Origin: Cryptomeria japonica
Taxonomy: Eukaryota; Streptophyta; Pinopsida; Cupressales; Cupressaceae
Length of the DNA: 64,000 nt
Assembly: GCF_030272615.1 (NCBI RefSeq)
Contig: NC_081413.1
Span: 18,240,285-18,304,284 of the forward strand
Direction: 5' to 3'
In this document: piece after piece, positions 20,963-32,435 of the stretch
Layout of the letters: each line of letters begins with the position of its first letter
Numbering within the stretch: the stretch's first letter is position 1
Notes under the pieces: generated by a model
The model's input: only the letters and a program-made list of their open reading frames with translations
Databases searched by the model: none
What the model was told of the DNA's origin: nothing
Program-made: the position numbers and the translations under genes

Positions 20963-23900
20963 GAGATAATGTTCGAAGTCACAATATTTCAAAGAAAAAG
21001 TGGAAAATTCTTGCCTCGGTATGTTAAGAGATGGAGATAGGATGCCCCCTTGAGAGATTGTTTGTGCATTAAAGGCATGAATGATCTCTCGAAAGAAGAA
21101 GAAAGTAATATGAGAGATAGAATAATAGTTAGATGATGACATGTATGGGTGTGATTGGGTAGAAGACATGGTTGGAGTTATTTGTAGACTGGTTGATTGA
21201 TTAGATTGATTGGATTGATTGGATTGATGGGCATTTAGATCAAGTTTGGTTTCAGGATAGACGCGTCTTGTATAAGACAAATGATATATGAAAGTGTTTG
21301 GTTTCAAGGACACATCATGTATAGGACAAATGATTGATGCAATATGATGAAAGACACATCTTGTATAAGACAAATGATATATGAAAGTGTTTGGTTTCAA
21401 GGACACATCTCGTATAGGATAAATGATTGGTGAAATATGATGAAAGTGAAGAATGATTAGTAAGAAGTAAAGAATGTTAGGAAATAGAATTGATTGATGG
21501 ATAGAATAGTTGATATGAGGAAATGAAACTATCATGAATTTTTTTGTCTTTATTATAACATAACTTTTTCATCATCAAACCTTATTATGTATCGTTTGGT
21601 TTCAGGAAAGACACATCTTGTATAAGATAGATGATATATGAAAGTGATTGGTTTCAAGGACACATCCTGTATAGGACAAATGATTGATTAAATATGATGA
21701 AAGTGAAGAATGATTAGTAAGAAGTGAAGAATGTTAGGAAATAGAATTGATTGATGGATAAAATAGTTGATATAAAGAAATGAAACTATCATAAATTCTT
21801 TTGTCTTTATTATAGCACAACATTTTCATCATCGAGCCTTATTATGTACCAATAGAGTTTTGTACACCAAGGTATGAAGAACCAAGGTGTGAATAATATC
21901 ACATTGCAATAACAAACACATAATAGACAAGAGTGAATCCATCCATTTTAGGGTTGGTGTACTAAGGGTCAAGGTATGTGTGATAGTCACAAGCATAGTT
22001 ATCATTTACTTTAATTTTTGCATAGGATACTTACTGAAGAACATACCAGCACAAACCCCCAACATACCTTTACCCCAGAACTTCATTGATTCACACCACA
22101 AACAACAAACAAAGAAAAATATCATGAACCATCCTGACTCCTCTAGTCACTTGTGGACATCCTCGAGTAGCACAAGAACATGATCTGTCATAAATTGATA
22201 AAGATAAATCAATAAAAGATAAGACTAACTTGACCAAATGAGTCAACAGCCATACCGATCTTCTTGCCAAGGATAAGTGTTTCTCGATAGGATGATTATT
22301 TTATAGGATGCCCATTGTAGGAAAGATGTATTCGTTAGGACATAATATCTGATAGGTGTTTGTATTAGGAATGATGTATCCGTAAAGGCACCTTGTTTGA
22401 TAAGGATGCTAAAATTGATAGGCAGTTGATCAATTAAGTTGTAGGGTAGTTTAGTAGTTTGTCTATTAATGCATGATTTGTTAAGCTCATTGTTTTTATT
22501 TGTTTTGCATTTTGTGTCTGTTGAAATATTTGTCATTTGCAAAAGATAATTTATTGTGAATTGTGATTGATGGATTGTTTTTGTGTTTTTTATTTTTAGG
22601 GTTTTTAGAGTTTTTTATGTTTTTTCGGATTTTTTATTAAGATTTTTTGAATTTTTTGATTTCTTTTTATTTTTTTGAATTTTGAATTTTGAAAGTTTTG
22701 TTTTTTAATTTTTTGAATGGTCTTTTTTTTTTTTTTTTTTTTTTGAAGATTTTTTTATTTGTTTTTGAATTTTTTGAAAGCTTTTTTTATTTGTTTTTGA
22801 AATTTTTAAAATATTTTTTGATTTGTTTGGATTTTTTGAAATATTTTTTATTTTTTATTTTATTTTGAGAGATGTCTGGATTATTGATTGAGGTAAAATA
22901 CATGTCTCATGATTTACTCTCAAGCAAGATATATTTATTTGCCCCAATGTCTGGCAAATCATAGAACATGATGAATGTATGAAGGAACTAGTAAGATGAA
23001 AATGGATATGTGAAAGATGGAGGTATCTTGTTATGGAATCAAAGCTAATTTGGTTTCCAAGGACTATCACATGAGGTGACCACGTTTTTATCCAAGCTAA
23101 GGGATTGGTATGGAAATTGAAGGTGATGACTCGGTGCAATGAATGGCATGTGGTCCATAGGCATGGATATGTCAAGAGGACTTTGAAAAACATGTCTTGC
23201 ATTTTATGTCGTTAGTTTTGCTTAAAATTAAGGGATGGATTTAGATAGGATGGCGATAGGATTGGATAAGATAAGTAAGATCAAGATTGATAATGGATGA
23301 TGGAAGTAAGAAATGGATAAGATAAGGGATATGGACTAAATGTGTGGATAAGTTGAAGAAAATAGGCTGTGTGATGCTTATGAATATCCTTAGCCTCATC
23401 AAGATCAAATGTACAAAAGGGAATATGGATGTAGATAGGGTGATGGATAGTGGATGAAGGATAAGGGGAGATGTGGCAGGAAGGATAGAGTGGATGAAAC
23501 TTGTCCCCAAGTATAGAGGTCTCCATTTGCAAAAGGGGGATGTGTGAAGTTATCACAACATCTAGCGCTACTCGAATAAGTGTTCCTAAACATTTCAAAG
23601 ATAGAGACCCAACCCACACTTAGAACCTCCAGAAAATTCAACCAAACATGTCTATTTACAAGGAAGCATAATCAAAAGGGAAGAAGAATCCCAAACTGGA
23701 TCAAGGTACTTAGTCTTTGATTACCCATGTGTGTGCAAATGCATTCATTTTGGTTCATATAATCATTGTAATCTTTAGAATTCGGCGTGACTAGCTACGT
23801 GAGTTATCCTGACTTCAAAAGAATCCTAGATAGAGCCTCACTACCAGCAAGCGCCCATAGCTTTGACAAGGTTATCGATGTAATCTCATCAATAGTACTC

Positions 23901-24185
23901 CATTGACAGCTAGGCATCCATATCATCAATGGAGTTACTTGCATGTTCTCAAAGCCAAGCATTTTGATATTTCATTTCATGCTTTTCATTTCTTGAGTTT
24001 TTTTTTATTTTTCTTTTTTTTTCTCTTTTGATCTCTTGATAGTATTTTTCTTTTCTTGCATATTTTCTACATGTTGGCTAGTAAGCAATGAAGCTCATGT
24101 GGAATAGAGAATTATACTGGAGCTGAAGTAAGATTTTAGATTTTTCACTAGCCACATTTCACCTAAGAAACTGCAATGACTGGGA
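20963..24185. other. Internal region of element J, non-coding
   Basis: Holds the 257-bp tandem duplication, a T-rich tract at about 22560-22860 with repeated TTTTTGAA words, and short-repeat DNA. The 196-codon minus frame at 21535-20945 is open because it crosses the tandem repeat and resembles no protein. No retroelement domain was seen. Confidence 0.6.
21350..21863. repeat. 257-bp tandem duplication
   Basis: 21350-21606 and 21607 to about 21863 are closely similar. Both start AAAGACACATCTTGTATAAG and end near CATCATC..CCTTATTATGTA. A partial third copy of the first 100 bp (tttcaggatagacgcgtcttg..) precedes them from about 21247. Confidence 0.88.
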
Positions 24186-24686
24186 TTTTAGCATGTGTTG
24201 TAGGAAACTAGCATGAAATTCAATTTAATTTAAATTTTGGTTTTCAAAAACTTGAGATCAAATGAAATTAAAATTGAAATTAATGAGAAATTGGATGAAA
24301 TGTGAATGTGGAAAAATTATTTAAAATGAATGAAAATTAATTTAAATAAATTTATGTAATTTATTTAATTTGGAGGACATAATTAGATAATTAAATTATT
24401 TAATTATGGGAGGAATAGAGATTGAACTTAATTAAATAATAAAGATCATTTGATTAAGGTAAATAAATTGCATTGAATTAAATAATAAAATTACTTAATT
24501 AATTTTAGAGGGAAATGGTTAAATGATCAAATGATTAAGATAGAAATCGAATAATTAATTTATAATGAATATTAATTAGGAAGAATAAAATTAGATTAAT
24601 TAAATAATTAAAATTATTTAATTGACATAGAGGAATAATTAGTAAAATTGATGTTTGTAGGCATAGGACAATTTTAGGTTTCTGCA
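24186..24686 (-). repeat. Right LTR of element J (partial)
   Basis: Second member of the direct-repeat pair. It ends at 24686 in TTTCTGCA, after which Copia C protease coding starts at once. Confidence 0.65.
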
Positions 24687-25070
24687 GTGTGGACTTCCTT
24701 CCATGCAAAAGAGGAACCAAATGCTTGGGTGACTAATTGTGGTTGTTCCAATCACATCACCAATAGGAGAAAGTTCATTAGACTTAACAAGTGGAATGGA
24801 GAATCTGTCAAGTTTGGAGATGAAGGGTGAGCACAAATTTGTGGAATAGGTGCAATAACTATTGATTGAAAGCATAAGACAGAGGATGTTCTCTATGTTA
24901 AATGAATCAAGCACAATATTCTTAGTGTTAGTTAGATGTGCAAGATAGGATACCATATTACATTTCATGGTAAGAGTTGTGAAATCAAATTGCAGGCTCG
25001 AGAATATTGGTAGCAAAAGGATCCAGGGTTGGAAGCAATGTTTATCACCTAAAAGAGGCAAATCCCTTCA
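24687..25070 (+). pseudogene. Protease fragment, Copia C
   Basis: The frame matches the Copia protease and the linker after it. It contains a decayed active site in the position of W-I-I-D-S-G-C-S-(N/H)-H-M-T (here AWVTNCGCSNHIT, so the catalytic aspartate is lost), then VKFGDEG, ITIDWKHKTEDVLYV and KHNILSVS. Three stops interrupt it. It ends with GSNVYHLKEAN near 25060, the region that normally leads into integrase, but gag follows instead. Confidence 0.82.
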
Positions 25071-25159
25071 TATCTTTGAATGTAACAACTAAGAAATATA
25101 TTTCACTTGAACACATGGGAATTGAAGTAGTGGCTAAGGGTATAATTTATCTTGAATTA

Positions 25160-26199
25160 AATCTAGATGTAATGGAGCCACAAGGTTGGGACATTGATCT
25201 AGATGATTGTGAAGTAGATCTTGAAGGTGAAATCTGGTCTACTCTTGAAGATATGGATATCGTAAGGGAGGAGTGTAGAGAATATAAGATCAAATTCATT
25301 AAGGCAAAAGATGAAACAATTAACCTAAAAGTTCAAGTTGAAGAAGGCAAAAATATTCCTGATTGTTTGTATTTCATGCTTCATGACAAAAATATTGAAT
25401 GCACTAAGGTTGAGGAAGAGATTTTTACTCTAAGAAAAGAATTGGAAAATGCAAAAGAGAAGTTAGACAAAATCTTAAAACTCAAAGATGGCAGCTAAAT
25501 CCTTGATGAGATACTCAGTTATCATAAACCATAAAGGGACAAGGATGGTCTTGATTTTGAGAAGGGGGAAATCTCTAAAACAAATAAGGATGAAGATAAG
25601 GTTGAGAAGGAGGAAGAAACTGAACATGATGAATTTTAGAAGACAAATGGAAAGAAGAATAACTACAGACAAGTCCAGAATTAGAAGAGCAACTTCAAAA
25701 GACCTACTCCTAAACAAACTACTCCAACTAAGTATTCTCATTCCTTCAAAGGTAATTCTTATTCATATAACAAGTTTGGGCATAAGGATATTGAATGCAG
25801 AAGCAAATGAGTATGAATTCATTTATGCCTCCAAGGAAAAATACTATGAAGTCTCATCTCTTTCATGGTCAAAGTTATTATTGCAGTAAATTTGGTCATA
25901 AGGCTAATAAATGCAAAATTAAAGTGATGAGGAATAGTTTCATGAATAAGAAAAATACTATGAATTCTCAATCCCTCTATGGTTACTACTACACATGTAA
26001 CAAGTTTGTTAATAGGGCTATTGATTGTAGATCTAATATGATAAAAAGTGGAAATGCTCTGCAACAAGGTATTACATGCTATAATTGCAATAAACCAAGA
26101 CACATTGCAAGGTTCTACAGAGGGGAGACTATGAGATCTTTTTCTCCACAAAAGAAGGTTGATTTGGTTATAGAGAAGAAGGAGATGGGTAAGATATAG
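25160..26199 (+). pseudogene. Gag coiled coil and zinc knuckles, Copia C
   Basis: An acidic start (DIDLDDCEVDLEGEIW) leads to a long coiled coil up to about 25498 (heptads such as LRKELENAKEKLDKILKL). A lysine/glutamate-rich linker with stops follows. Then come four knuckle-like units at about 25760, 25885, 25990 and 26075 (for example CSKFGHKANKC and CYNCNKPRHIARF). Each lacks one metal-binding residue, most often cysteine to tyrosine, which fits G-to-A decay. Gag of this kind packages element RNA. Its position downstream of a protease fragment is opposite to normal Copia order. Frames shift at least twice. Confidence 0.78.
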
Positions 26200-26589
26200 A
26201 AAAAGAAGGAAGAGAATGAAGTAAAGATGGTTATGTATCTCTTCTTGGTGTAGAATAATCCTCTAGAAATTAAAGGAAAGAATAAAGTTAGGGGGAGTTA
26301 TCTAATGCATATTTTTCATCCCCCCAAAAAAATTGGGCTTCTTTTTTAATCCAATAATTCTAGTTGTGTTTAAGAGATAAAAATTGTATTAAGGTGATGA
26401 TGAAGACAAGGAGACAAGCTCCTAAATGAAAAAAGAAAAGAAAAAATGATTCAAGTGATGTTGCAGATGTTAAATTGTGTAAGAAATAGAGCATATGATA
26501 TGGATGAAGAAAACATTGAAGGATATTATAGTGGTACATGATGAGCCTATTTCTATCATTTAATTTCTCTAAATAGGTTAAAGAATCTG
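26200..26589 (+). other. Non-coding remnant between gag and RNase H tail, Copia C
   Basis: No domain seen. Several kilobases of pol (integrase, RT) that should lie here are absent, so this marks the deletion scar. It includes GGGGGAGTT (about 26292) and an odd stretch with CCCCCC followed by A7. Confidence 0.5.
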
Positions 26590-26765
26590 ATGATGTATTC
26601 TGGTATCATTTCCTAATAGAAAAGGTTGTAGAGAAAGAAGTTATATTGGAGTATGTTCCTACAAAAGATCATATTGTAGATATTTTCACAAAATCTCTTT
26701 CAAAACATACATTTGAATATCTTAGGGAGAATCTAGGGGTAATTTCCCCTCTTCCTTCTAACTAG
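26590..26765 (+). pseudogene. RNase H C-terminal tail, Copia C
   Basis: The frame reads FLIEKVVEKEVILEYVPTKD, then HIVDIFTKSLSKHTFEYLRE and LGVISPLPSN before a stop at about 26763. This is the well-conserved end of the Copia polyprotein. Only this tail remains; the catalytic part of RNase H and all of RT are deleted. Confidence 0.88.
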
Positions 26766-27133
26766 ATGCATAAGTTGGTGCATCTATCTAAGGGGGAGAC
26801 TCAAGCTATATTTTTTTCTCCTAGTTTGATGTGGTTACCCCTTAGGGGGAGTAGGTAGTTTGTTGTTTGTTGATGATAGGGAGAGAATGTGTAAGGTAGA
26901 GAGAGTATACATGATTGTCATATTAGTGGAGAGAGAGTAGATGAATGCTAAGAAAGGGGGAGAGAAAAGTGCAAAGGGAAAGAGAGTGCAGATGAGTTAA
27001 TGCAGGTCCTATTGAAGACCTTTGCCCTTTGTCCTTGATGTCAAAGGGGGAGAGAAAGTGTAAGAAGGAAAAAAAGTGCAAATGATCAGTGTTGTGTTGT
27101 GCGAGTGTTGCCACCAATGACAAAGGGGGATAT
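26766..27133 (+). other. 3' non-coding region with repeated purine tracts, Copia C
   Basis: At least five purine tracts occur: ctaagggggagac (26788), cttagggggagtag (26841), agaaagggggagag (26952), tcaaagggggagag (27041) and the terminal aaagggggatat (27122-27133) next to the LTR. Multiple tracts of this kind are a known feature of Sirevirus elements. Confidence 0.8.
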
Positions 27134-28981
27134 TGTTGGCAATTGTTTTCATTGATGACCAAGTGTTGTCATTGATATCAACCATCAGCTTCTGTGTTGT
27201 CATTGATGATGAGATTTATGGAAGTATGTGTTCATGATTTGTTGTGATTATTGGAGTGTTTTGTTGATGAACAAAGTACATGTTTCTAATGTGTTATGAT
27301 TTTTGGAGATTGTTGTTGATGATGGAAGTATATGTTGTTCATTTATTGTGTTTATTGTTGGAGGTTTTTTATGTTGTTTTCATTGATGTCTCAAGTGCTG
27401 ATAAGATGTTGTCATTAATGTAGAGTGCAAATGTGTAGAGATGTTGTTGAACTATAAATATGTTCATGGTTAGATGTCCACCCTCTTGGCATTGATGTCT
27501 ATACCCAGTGTGTTATGGTATCTTGTTTAATGATGATGATTTGTTTAAGAATACATATAGTATGGATGCTCATGTTTGGATGTCAAAGATGTTATCATGA
27601 TGATATCATATTGAGATGAGGATTAGAAGTATAAGATGACAATTAGAAGCATGACAATAAAGTAGATATAGTGTTAATGTTGTGTGCATGTCACAATCTA
27701 TTGTTATATATCTCTTGTTGCTCCTAAGTGAGAAAATGGAACTACAAGGTTATTCAGGTTGTTGCAAGTTGGTGAAGTATAAAAATGTAGGAAATTGTTG
27801 TGAAGTCTATTTAGGAGAATGCTCAACATTTCTTCACATTCCTCTGAATTTGCAGATGTTGTCTTGCGGTTTGGGATTTAATGAGTATGGTCTATGGATG
27901 TTGCAATCCTATATTTTAGTTCCCTAGTGTTGCAAAAGATGTGTTTGGTAATTGTAGTATGCTGGCAGGTTATTGGTTTGTCAGGACTAGTTCCGCTTCG
28001 CATTTCTTCATATTTCTATGTTTTGATGTTTTTGCTCCTATGGCTTATTGGACATGCTTATAATGTTTGTGATGTAGGAGCATCCCCAGTTCACAACAAT
28101 CTTGCATCAACCAAAAACATTTTCCTTTCTGTTTTGTTTTATGTTTGCAGTTTCAGTTTTCCTTTCTGTGTATCCCGGTTTTGGCTCACCAGATCTTGTG
28201 GAGTTGAATTCTACTTGAAGACTTTATCATATTTCTTTCTTTTGGACCACATCTCATTTGGATTACTTACCTTTTTGCATTGTCTCCATCATATTTGTGT
28301 GTTTTCATTGTGTTTACTCTTGTTGACCGGTCCAGATTGATCTCCTTGAGGTCCCTCCTCACCGGTGACTGCTTCAGTTTGTGTAGTGTCTTAGTTCATA
28401 TTTTAGGTGATGAAATATTTCACAAGTTCACCTATCAATATTTTATCTCATGATTGTGTTTCTTGGCTCTACGAGTATGAAGATCTCTATATCAATTTGG
28501 TTGCACCATCTTGTGTTAGCATGAAAGTGTGAAATAAGTATATGGAATTATTGTTGGATGTTTGAGGAATGTCTCTATGTGGTGTGCATGACAATGGTTT
28601 ATCTCTTTGGTGTCGCATGTTGTTTGGTGTTGGTATTTAGGGTAATTTGAAGTTACTTGTTTGACTAGGTCTATACTCTTGCTTGTTTTATGATATTGGG
28701 GTTCCATGCTAGAGTTGGAGATCATGATGAGGTTTTTTGGGATCTATTATGTCTTGATGTGATACATATTGCTTAAACTCATTTGGAAGTTGTGTTTTTG
28801 TGATGACTGGTTAAGTGTTACACGTTACCTTGTTGTCGACTTTGGACGATGTCTGCTAGTATGGTTGATGTTTGGGACCACATTGAATGACGTGATACGA
28901 TGTTTTAGGTCATCTTTATATCTTGGATAGGACTGATTTCACCACAAAGATGTTGTTGTGGACAACTTGTTGGGGTCATTG

Positions 28982-30654
28982 TGTTAGCAACAATCAAGAA
29001 GAAACACTAAGAGGGGGGGTACCGGATCCAGAAAATTAAACTTCAAAACAAAACTGATAAACTGTAGCAATAGACAGATAAGAAAATTAACAATACAACA
29101 CACAACACCAAGATTTTTGATGCGGAAAACCACGGTGGGTCCTACCCACAATAAGATGATACTCTGTAGTAGTATGTGAAAATATTACAATGGGGAATGC
29201 ACATGTATTTAGGCACACTACCTAGAGCTCACTGCTCAAAAGATATTTGCCTGGAAGGCTACAACCCTCAGGGAAGTCTCACTGACTTACAATATGATTC
29301 GGACTAAAATCCGAAAGAAATGAACTGCAATTATAGCATCTACAAATTCCCAATGACAGTTTCGGTTAAGCACAATTGTCTGCTCTACAACACCAATCTC
29401 ACCTCAACACTTCACTGAATGATAAATCTCTTATTCACACGTTCACCTCTCTCTCATAATGCATACACAATACCGATACCCAAATTACATAAATATCTCA
29501 CCTATATATACAAATCATCAATCTTGATAACAAGGTCGGCTAAACCCTCAACCCTCAACTCATAATTATAAAATCTGCATTGCACAATACAAAGATCAAT
29601 CATTGGACCATTTCATTACGTAGCATGGACCTAATTCAAATTCCCAAATGATCACATCCACCAGAAATCACGCCAAGATCAATCGCAACACGTTACACCA
29701 CCAGAAATACCGCATAACACAAAAAATCAATATCGGTTGATGAAAACCACCAAAAAATTGCACAACAATCAATGCGGATCGCCAAAATAAGTAGGACACA
29801 ACTAGGAAACATCAACAAGCATGTTAGAATCATCTGGAACAATTGCACTAACGCAACTTTTCAAATCTTCACCTGCCAACGTCTAGAAGCTCAAGAACAC
29901 AACCAATCAGCAACTACCAAGAAGAAAGATAACTTGCAGAGCACCAAATCATGAACCATCTGAAATGAAGATACACAAGACCAACCAAAACAATATCCCA
30001 AAGTCTTAGAACCCACTACCTAGAGCTCACTGCTCAAAAGATATTTGCCCAGAAGGCTACAACCCTCAGGGAAGTCTCACTGACTTACAATATGATTCAG
30101 ACTAAAATCCGAAAGAAATGAACTGCAATGATAGCATCTACAAATGCCTGATGACAGTTTCGGTTAAGCACAATTGTCTGCTTTGCAACACCAATCTCAC
30201 CTCAACACTTCACTGAATCATAAATCTCTTGTTCACACATTCACCTCTCTCTCATAATGCATACACAATACCAATACCCAAATTACATAAATATCTCACC
30301 TATATATGTACAAATCATCAATCTTGATAACAAGATCGGCTAAACCCTCAACCCTCAACTCACAATTATAAAATTTGCATTGCATGATACAAAGATCAAC
30401 CACTGGACCATTTTATTACATAGCATGGACCTAATTCAAATTCCCAAATGATCACATCCACCAGAAATCACATTTGATCACACCGGAATATACCGGAGGA
30501 AATACCGGATTCTGCAAAACAGTGATCAACAAAACCAAACTACAAAACCAGAGTAGAAAATCTTCCCAATCTCACCGGAATAAATAACAAGAATATGTTC
30601 ACATCAATGACAACAACATATCCTAGCAGTAGCAATGAACAACCATATCCAACA
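28982..30654 (-). mobile_element. Solo LTR L, 1673 bp
   Basis: Bounded by TGTTAGCAAC and ATCCAACA. Five-base flanks are cattg (28977-28981) and catta (30655-30659), a target duplication with one G-to-A change. No internal retroelement region exists, so an unequal exchange between LTRs probably removed it. Orientation is minus because the AAGAGGGGGGG box (29009-29020) and the CCACGGTGGG core (29133-29142) are in reverse form. It carries an internal duplication (see next). Confidence 0.82.
29216..30470. repeat. Direct duplication of about 455 bp inside solo LTR L
   Basis: 29216-29670 and 30014-30470 are near-identical (both begin CACTACCTAGAGCTCACTGC and end CCACCAGAAATCA). They are separated by 343 bp of other sequence. 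Differences are few and mostly transitions. Confidence 0.92.
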
Positions 30655-31934
30655 CATTAATGCTCATCCCTTGTTCTAGCAAGTCTAATTGGAGATTTGA
30701 GGTATTAAGGAGGATATAAATAGAAGATAAAATCAGTATGGATGAGGGTGGATTGTGGAATATGCAAATTTGAGGTAGAAGTTGTGTGTGGTGAAATTTT
30801 TAGAGTTGAAATGTTTATGGTTGCTTGAGGTTGCATGTCAATAGCACCTACATTATGAGGAGACTATTGGAGGCAATGATACTAGAGTCTTATTCATTGT
30901 AACTCATATATTCATGTATCCTTCTTAGAGATAGTGAATCTCTTTTTCAAGCCCTCTTGTATCTTTGCTTGAGGTAGTGTGCCTCAACAACAAGTCCTTT
31001 CTGAGAGCAATGTGCCTTAAAACAAATTTTAAACTTGTTCATATATTTTAAGATAGTTCTCACTGTGCTTTTTCCCTTCTTGAAACTTCCACATAAATTT
31101 AGTGTTCTTTTGTGCATGGGTGTTTATTTTTTTATCTTTCATTGCTATTGATTAGATTAAGGTATTTTGGAATACAAACTGTGGTAAAAAGTTTAAGTGT
31201 TTTGTTCAAGACTTATTCACCCCTCACCCTCCCCGCCTTGGGGTGTGTTCAACAGAAGTTACTAGAGTTAGCATTCTTGTTGTTGTGATGTGAAATAGTT
31301 GTCCTTTTTTTCTCATTTTTTCAAAGAAGAAACCTCAATAGATTAAAAAATCTTGGAAAATCGAGGAGGTGATTTGTCTTTGTGGAGCCATCAAAGGGGC
31401 AATCCTTAATCTTGTGCTCAATGCATTGCCACCGAAAACAAGTATTAGATAGATTGCATACTGCAAAATTTATATAGTAAAATAATTACAACTCGACAAC
31501 TACTTAAAAGTAAACAAAAAAATAAAAACATGGAACCACTAGCTCCAGAAAATACTCTTCTCACTGTGATATTTCGATCAGGATTCAACTGTGTAGTTTT
31601 CGAGTTAAACTCATTGACCCATGTTTCATGAGTGGTGGTTCATAAGAACCCATCTCTCATGAGAATGAATGGTACACTTAGTACTCATTGCATCTAGGCG
31701 ATACTTGCATAAGCAAAAAATATACTAGGGGAAGCATGCCAATAATTGTTATAGCTAACTTCGTGCACCCACATATCCTAAACAATACATCTAATTTCGA
31801 CGATTTTTTTTTTGTTGTTGTCTATGTATGCAACTTAACTTCTTGTAGCTTTTTTTCTGGCTTTTGGGTAGTAATGATGCACGGTGCGGGGTCCGTTATG
31901 CGTGCAAGGGTAAAAAAGTACACATTTCAAATTG

Positions 31935-32435
31935 TCGCCCAATAGCTAGTTAAAGATGCCCCAATAATTGTGCACTTAAAATTGGCAATACTTATGCATA
32001 AATGGGCCAATTATGGTCCAAAAATGGTAATACGTGGGTGGCTATTGGTACATGTGAAATTTACTAATGAGCTTTTAGTTACCATTTTTTGTATTTCTTT
32101 AAATTCAATAATTTAGGGGTTGGGTGCATAAAACAGCTATTGAAACCATCACGACTATTGGTGCTCTTCCCTAATATATAGGGAAAGAGCACCAGTAGTT
32201 GAGCATGTACCAATTGTTGAGAGGGTTGTTGATACTTTTTGCTCCAATAATAGTACACATAAAAATTATTGTTTGAAACATAAAATATCATTGTTTGTGT
32301 GTTTATGCGCCAATAGTTGTGACTTTAAAGTTGTTATTGTTAGGAAACGTACCAATAGTTGAGAAAAGTAACCAATCATGTGATGCCACATCAGCTGCAC
32401 AAGTATTGGGGCCTCTTTTGCACACCTATTGGTCT
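31935..32435. promoter_or_regulatory. Cluster of 13 CCAAT/ATTGG boxes
   Basis: In about 500 bp there are 8 CCAAT (near 31939, 31960, 32007, 32209, 32242, 32308, 32351, 32371) and 5 ATTGG (near 31981, 32043, 32157, 32404, 32427). Several are part of a longer word, CCAATAGTTG. About one would be expected by chance. CCAAT is the NF-Y binding core; a decayed tandem repeat is the alternative. Confidence 0.6.

Larger units (their letters stand above)
20441..24686 (-). mobile_element. Element J: coding-free LTR element (tentative)
   Basis: Two direct repeats of about 500 bp (20441-20949 and 24186-24686) both end in plus-strand TTTTAGGTTTCTRCA, that is, minus-strand TG(T/C)AGAAACCTAAAATTG. A purine run (minus AAAGAGGGCAAAA, plus 20950-20962) precedes the left copy, as expected for a 3' LTR on the minus strand. 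The 3.2 kb between the repeats has no gag or pol motif. The right end abuts a Copia protease fragment (C). The inner end of the right LTR and its primer site were not found, so the right LTR is probably truncated. Confidence 0.6.
24687..31254 (+). mobile_element. Copia C: rearranged and deleted plus-strand Copia
   Basis: Coding remains occur in an abnormal order: a protease fragment, then gag, then only the last part of RNase H, then repeated purine tracts and the 3' LTR (27134-31254, split by solo LTR L). Integrase and most of RT are missing. The gag has a coiled coil and several zinc knuckles, and the 3' non-coding part has several purine tracts; both are features described for Sirevirus-type Copia, so that lineage is likely. 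The 5' LTR was not found; element J occupies the left side. Confidence 0.8.
27134..31254 (+). repeat. 3' LTR of Copia C, interrupted by solo LTR L
   Basis: Starts TGTTGGCAATTG after the purine tract and ends GTGTTCAACA at 31254. Removing L and one target copy leaves about 2.44 kb. The paired core (31065-31100, TTTTTCCC..CTTGAAACTTCC) and a box of CACCCCTCACCCTCCCC (about 31218) stand near the end, as in the other Copia LTRs here. The open frames at 27682-28340 resemble no protein and are rejected. Confidence 0.72.

Noticed and set aside
20945-21535. 196-codon minus-strand frame in element J
   Set aside because: It is open because it crosses the 257-bp tandem repeat, ends in the LTR and has repeated low-complexity text; no start context or similarity.
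27682-28340. Two overlapping plus-strand frames, 81 and 148 codons, with hydrophobic text resembling membrane segments
   Set aside because: They lie wholly inside the 3' LTR of Copia C; T-rich sequence gives hydrophobic translations, and no family was recognised.
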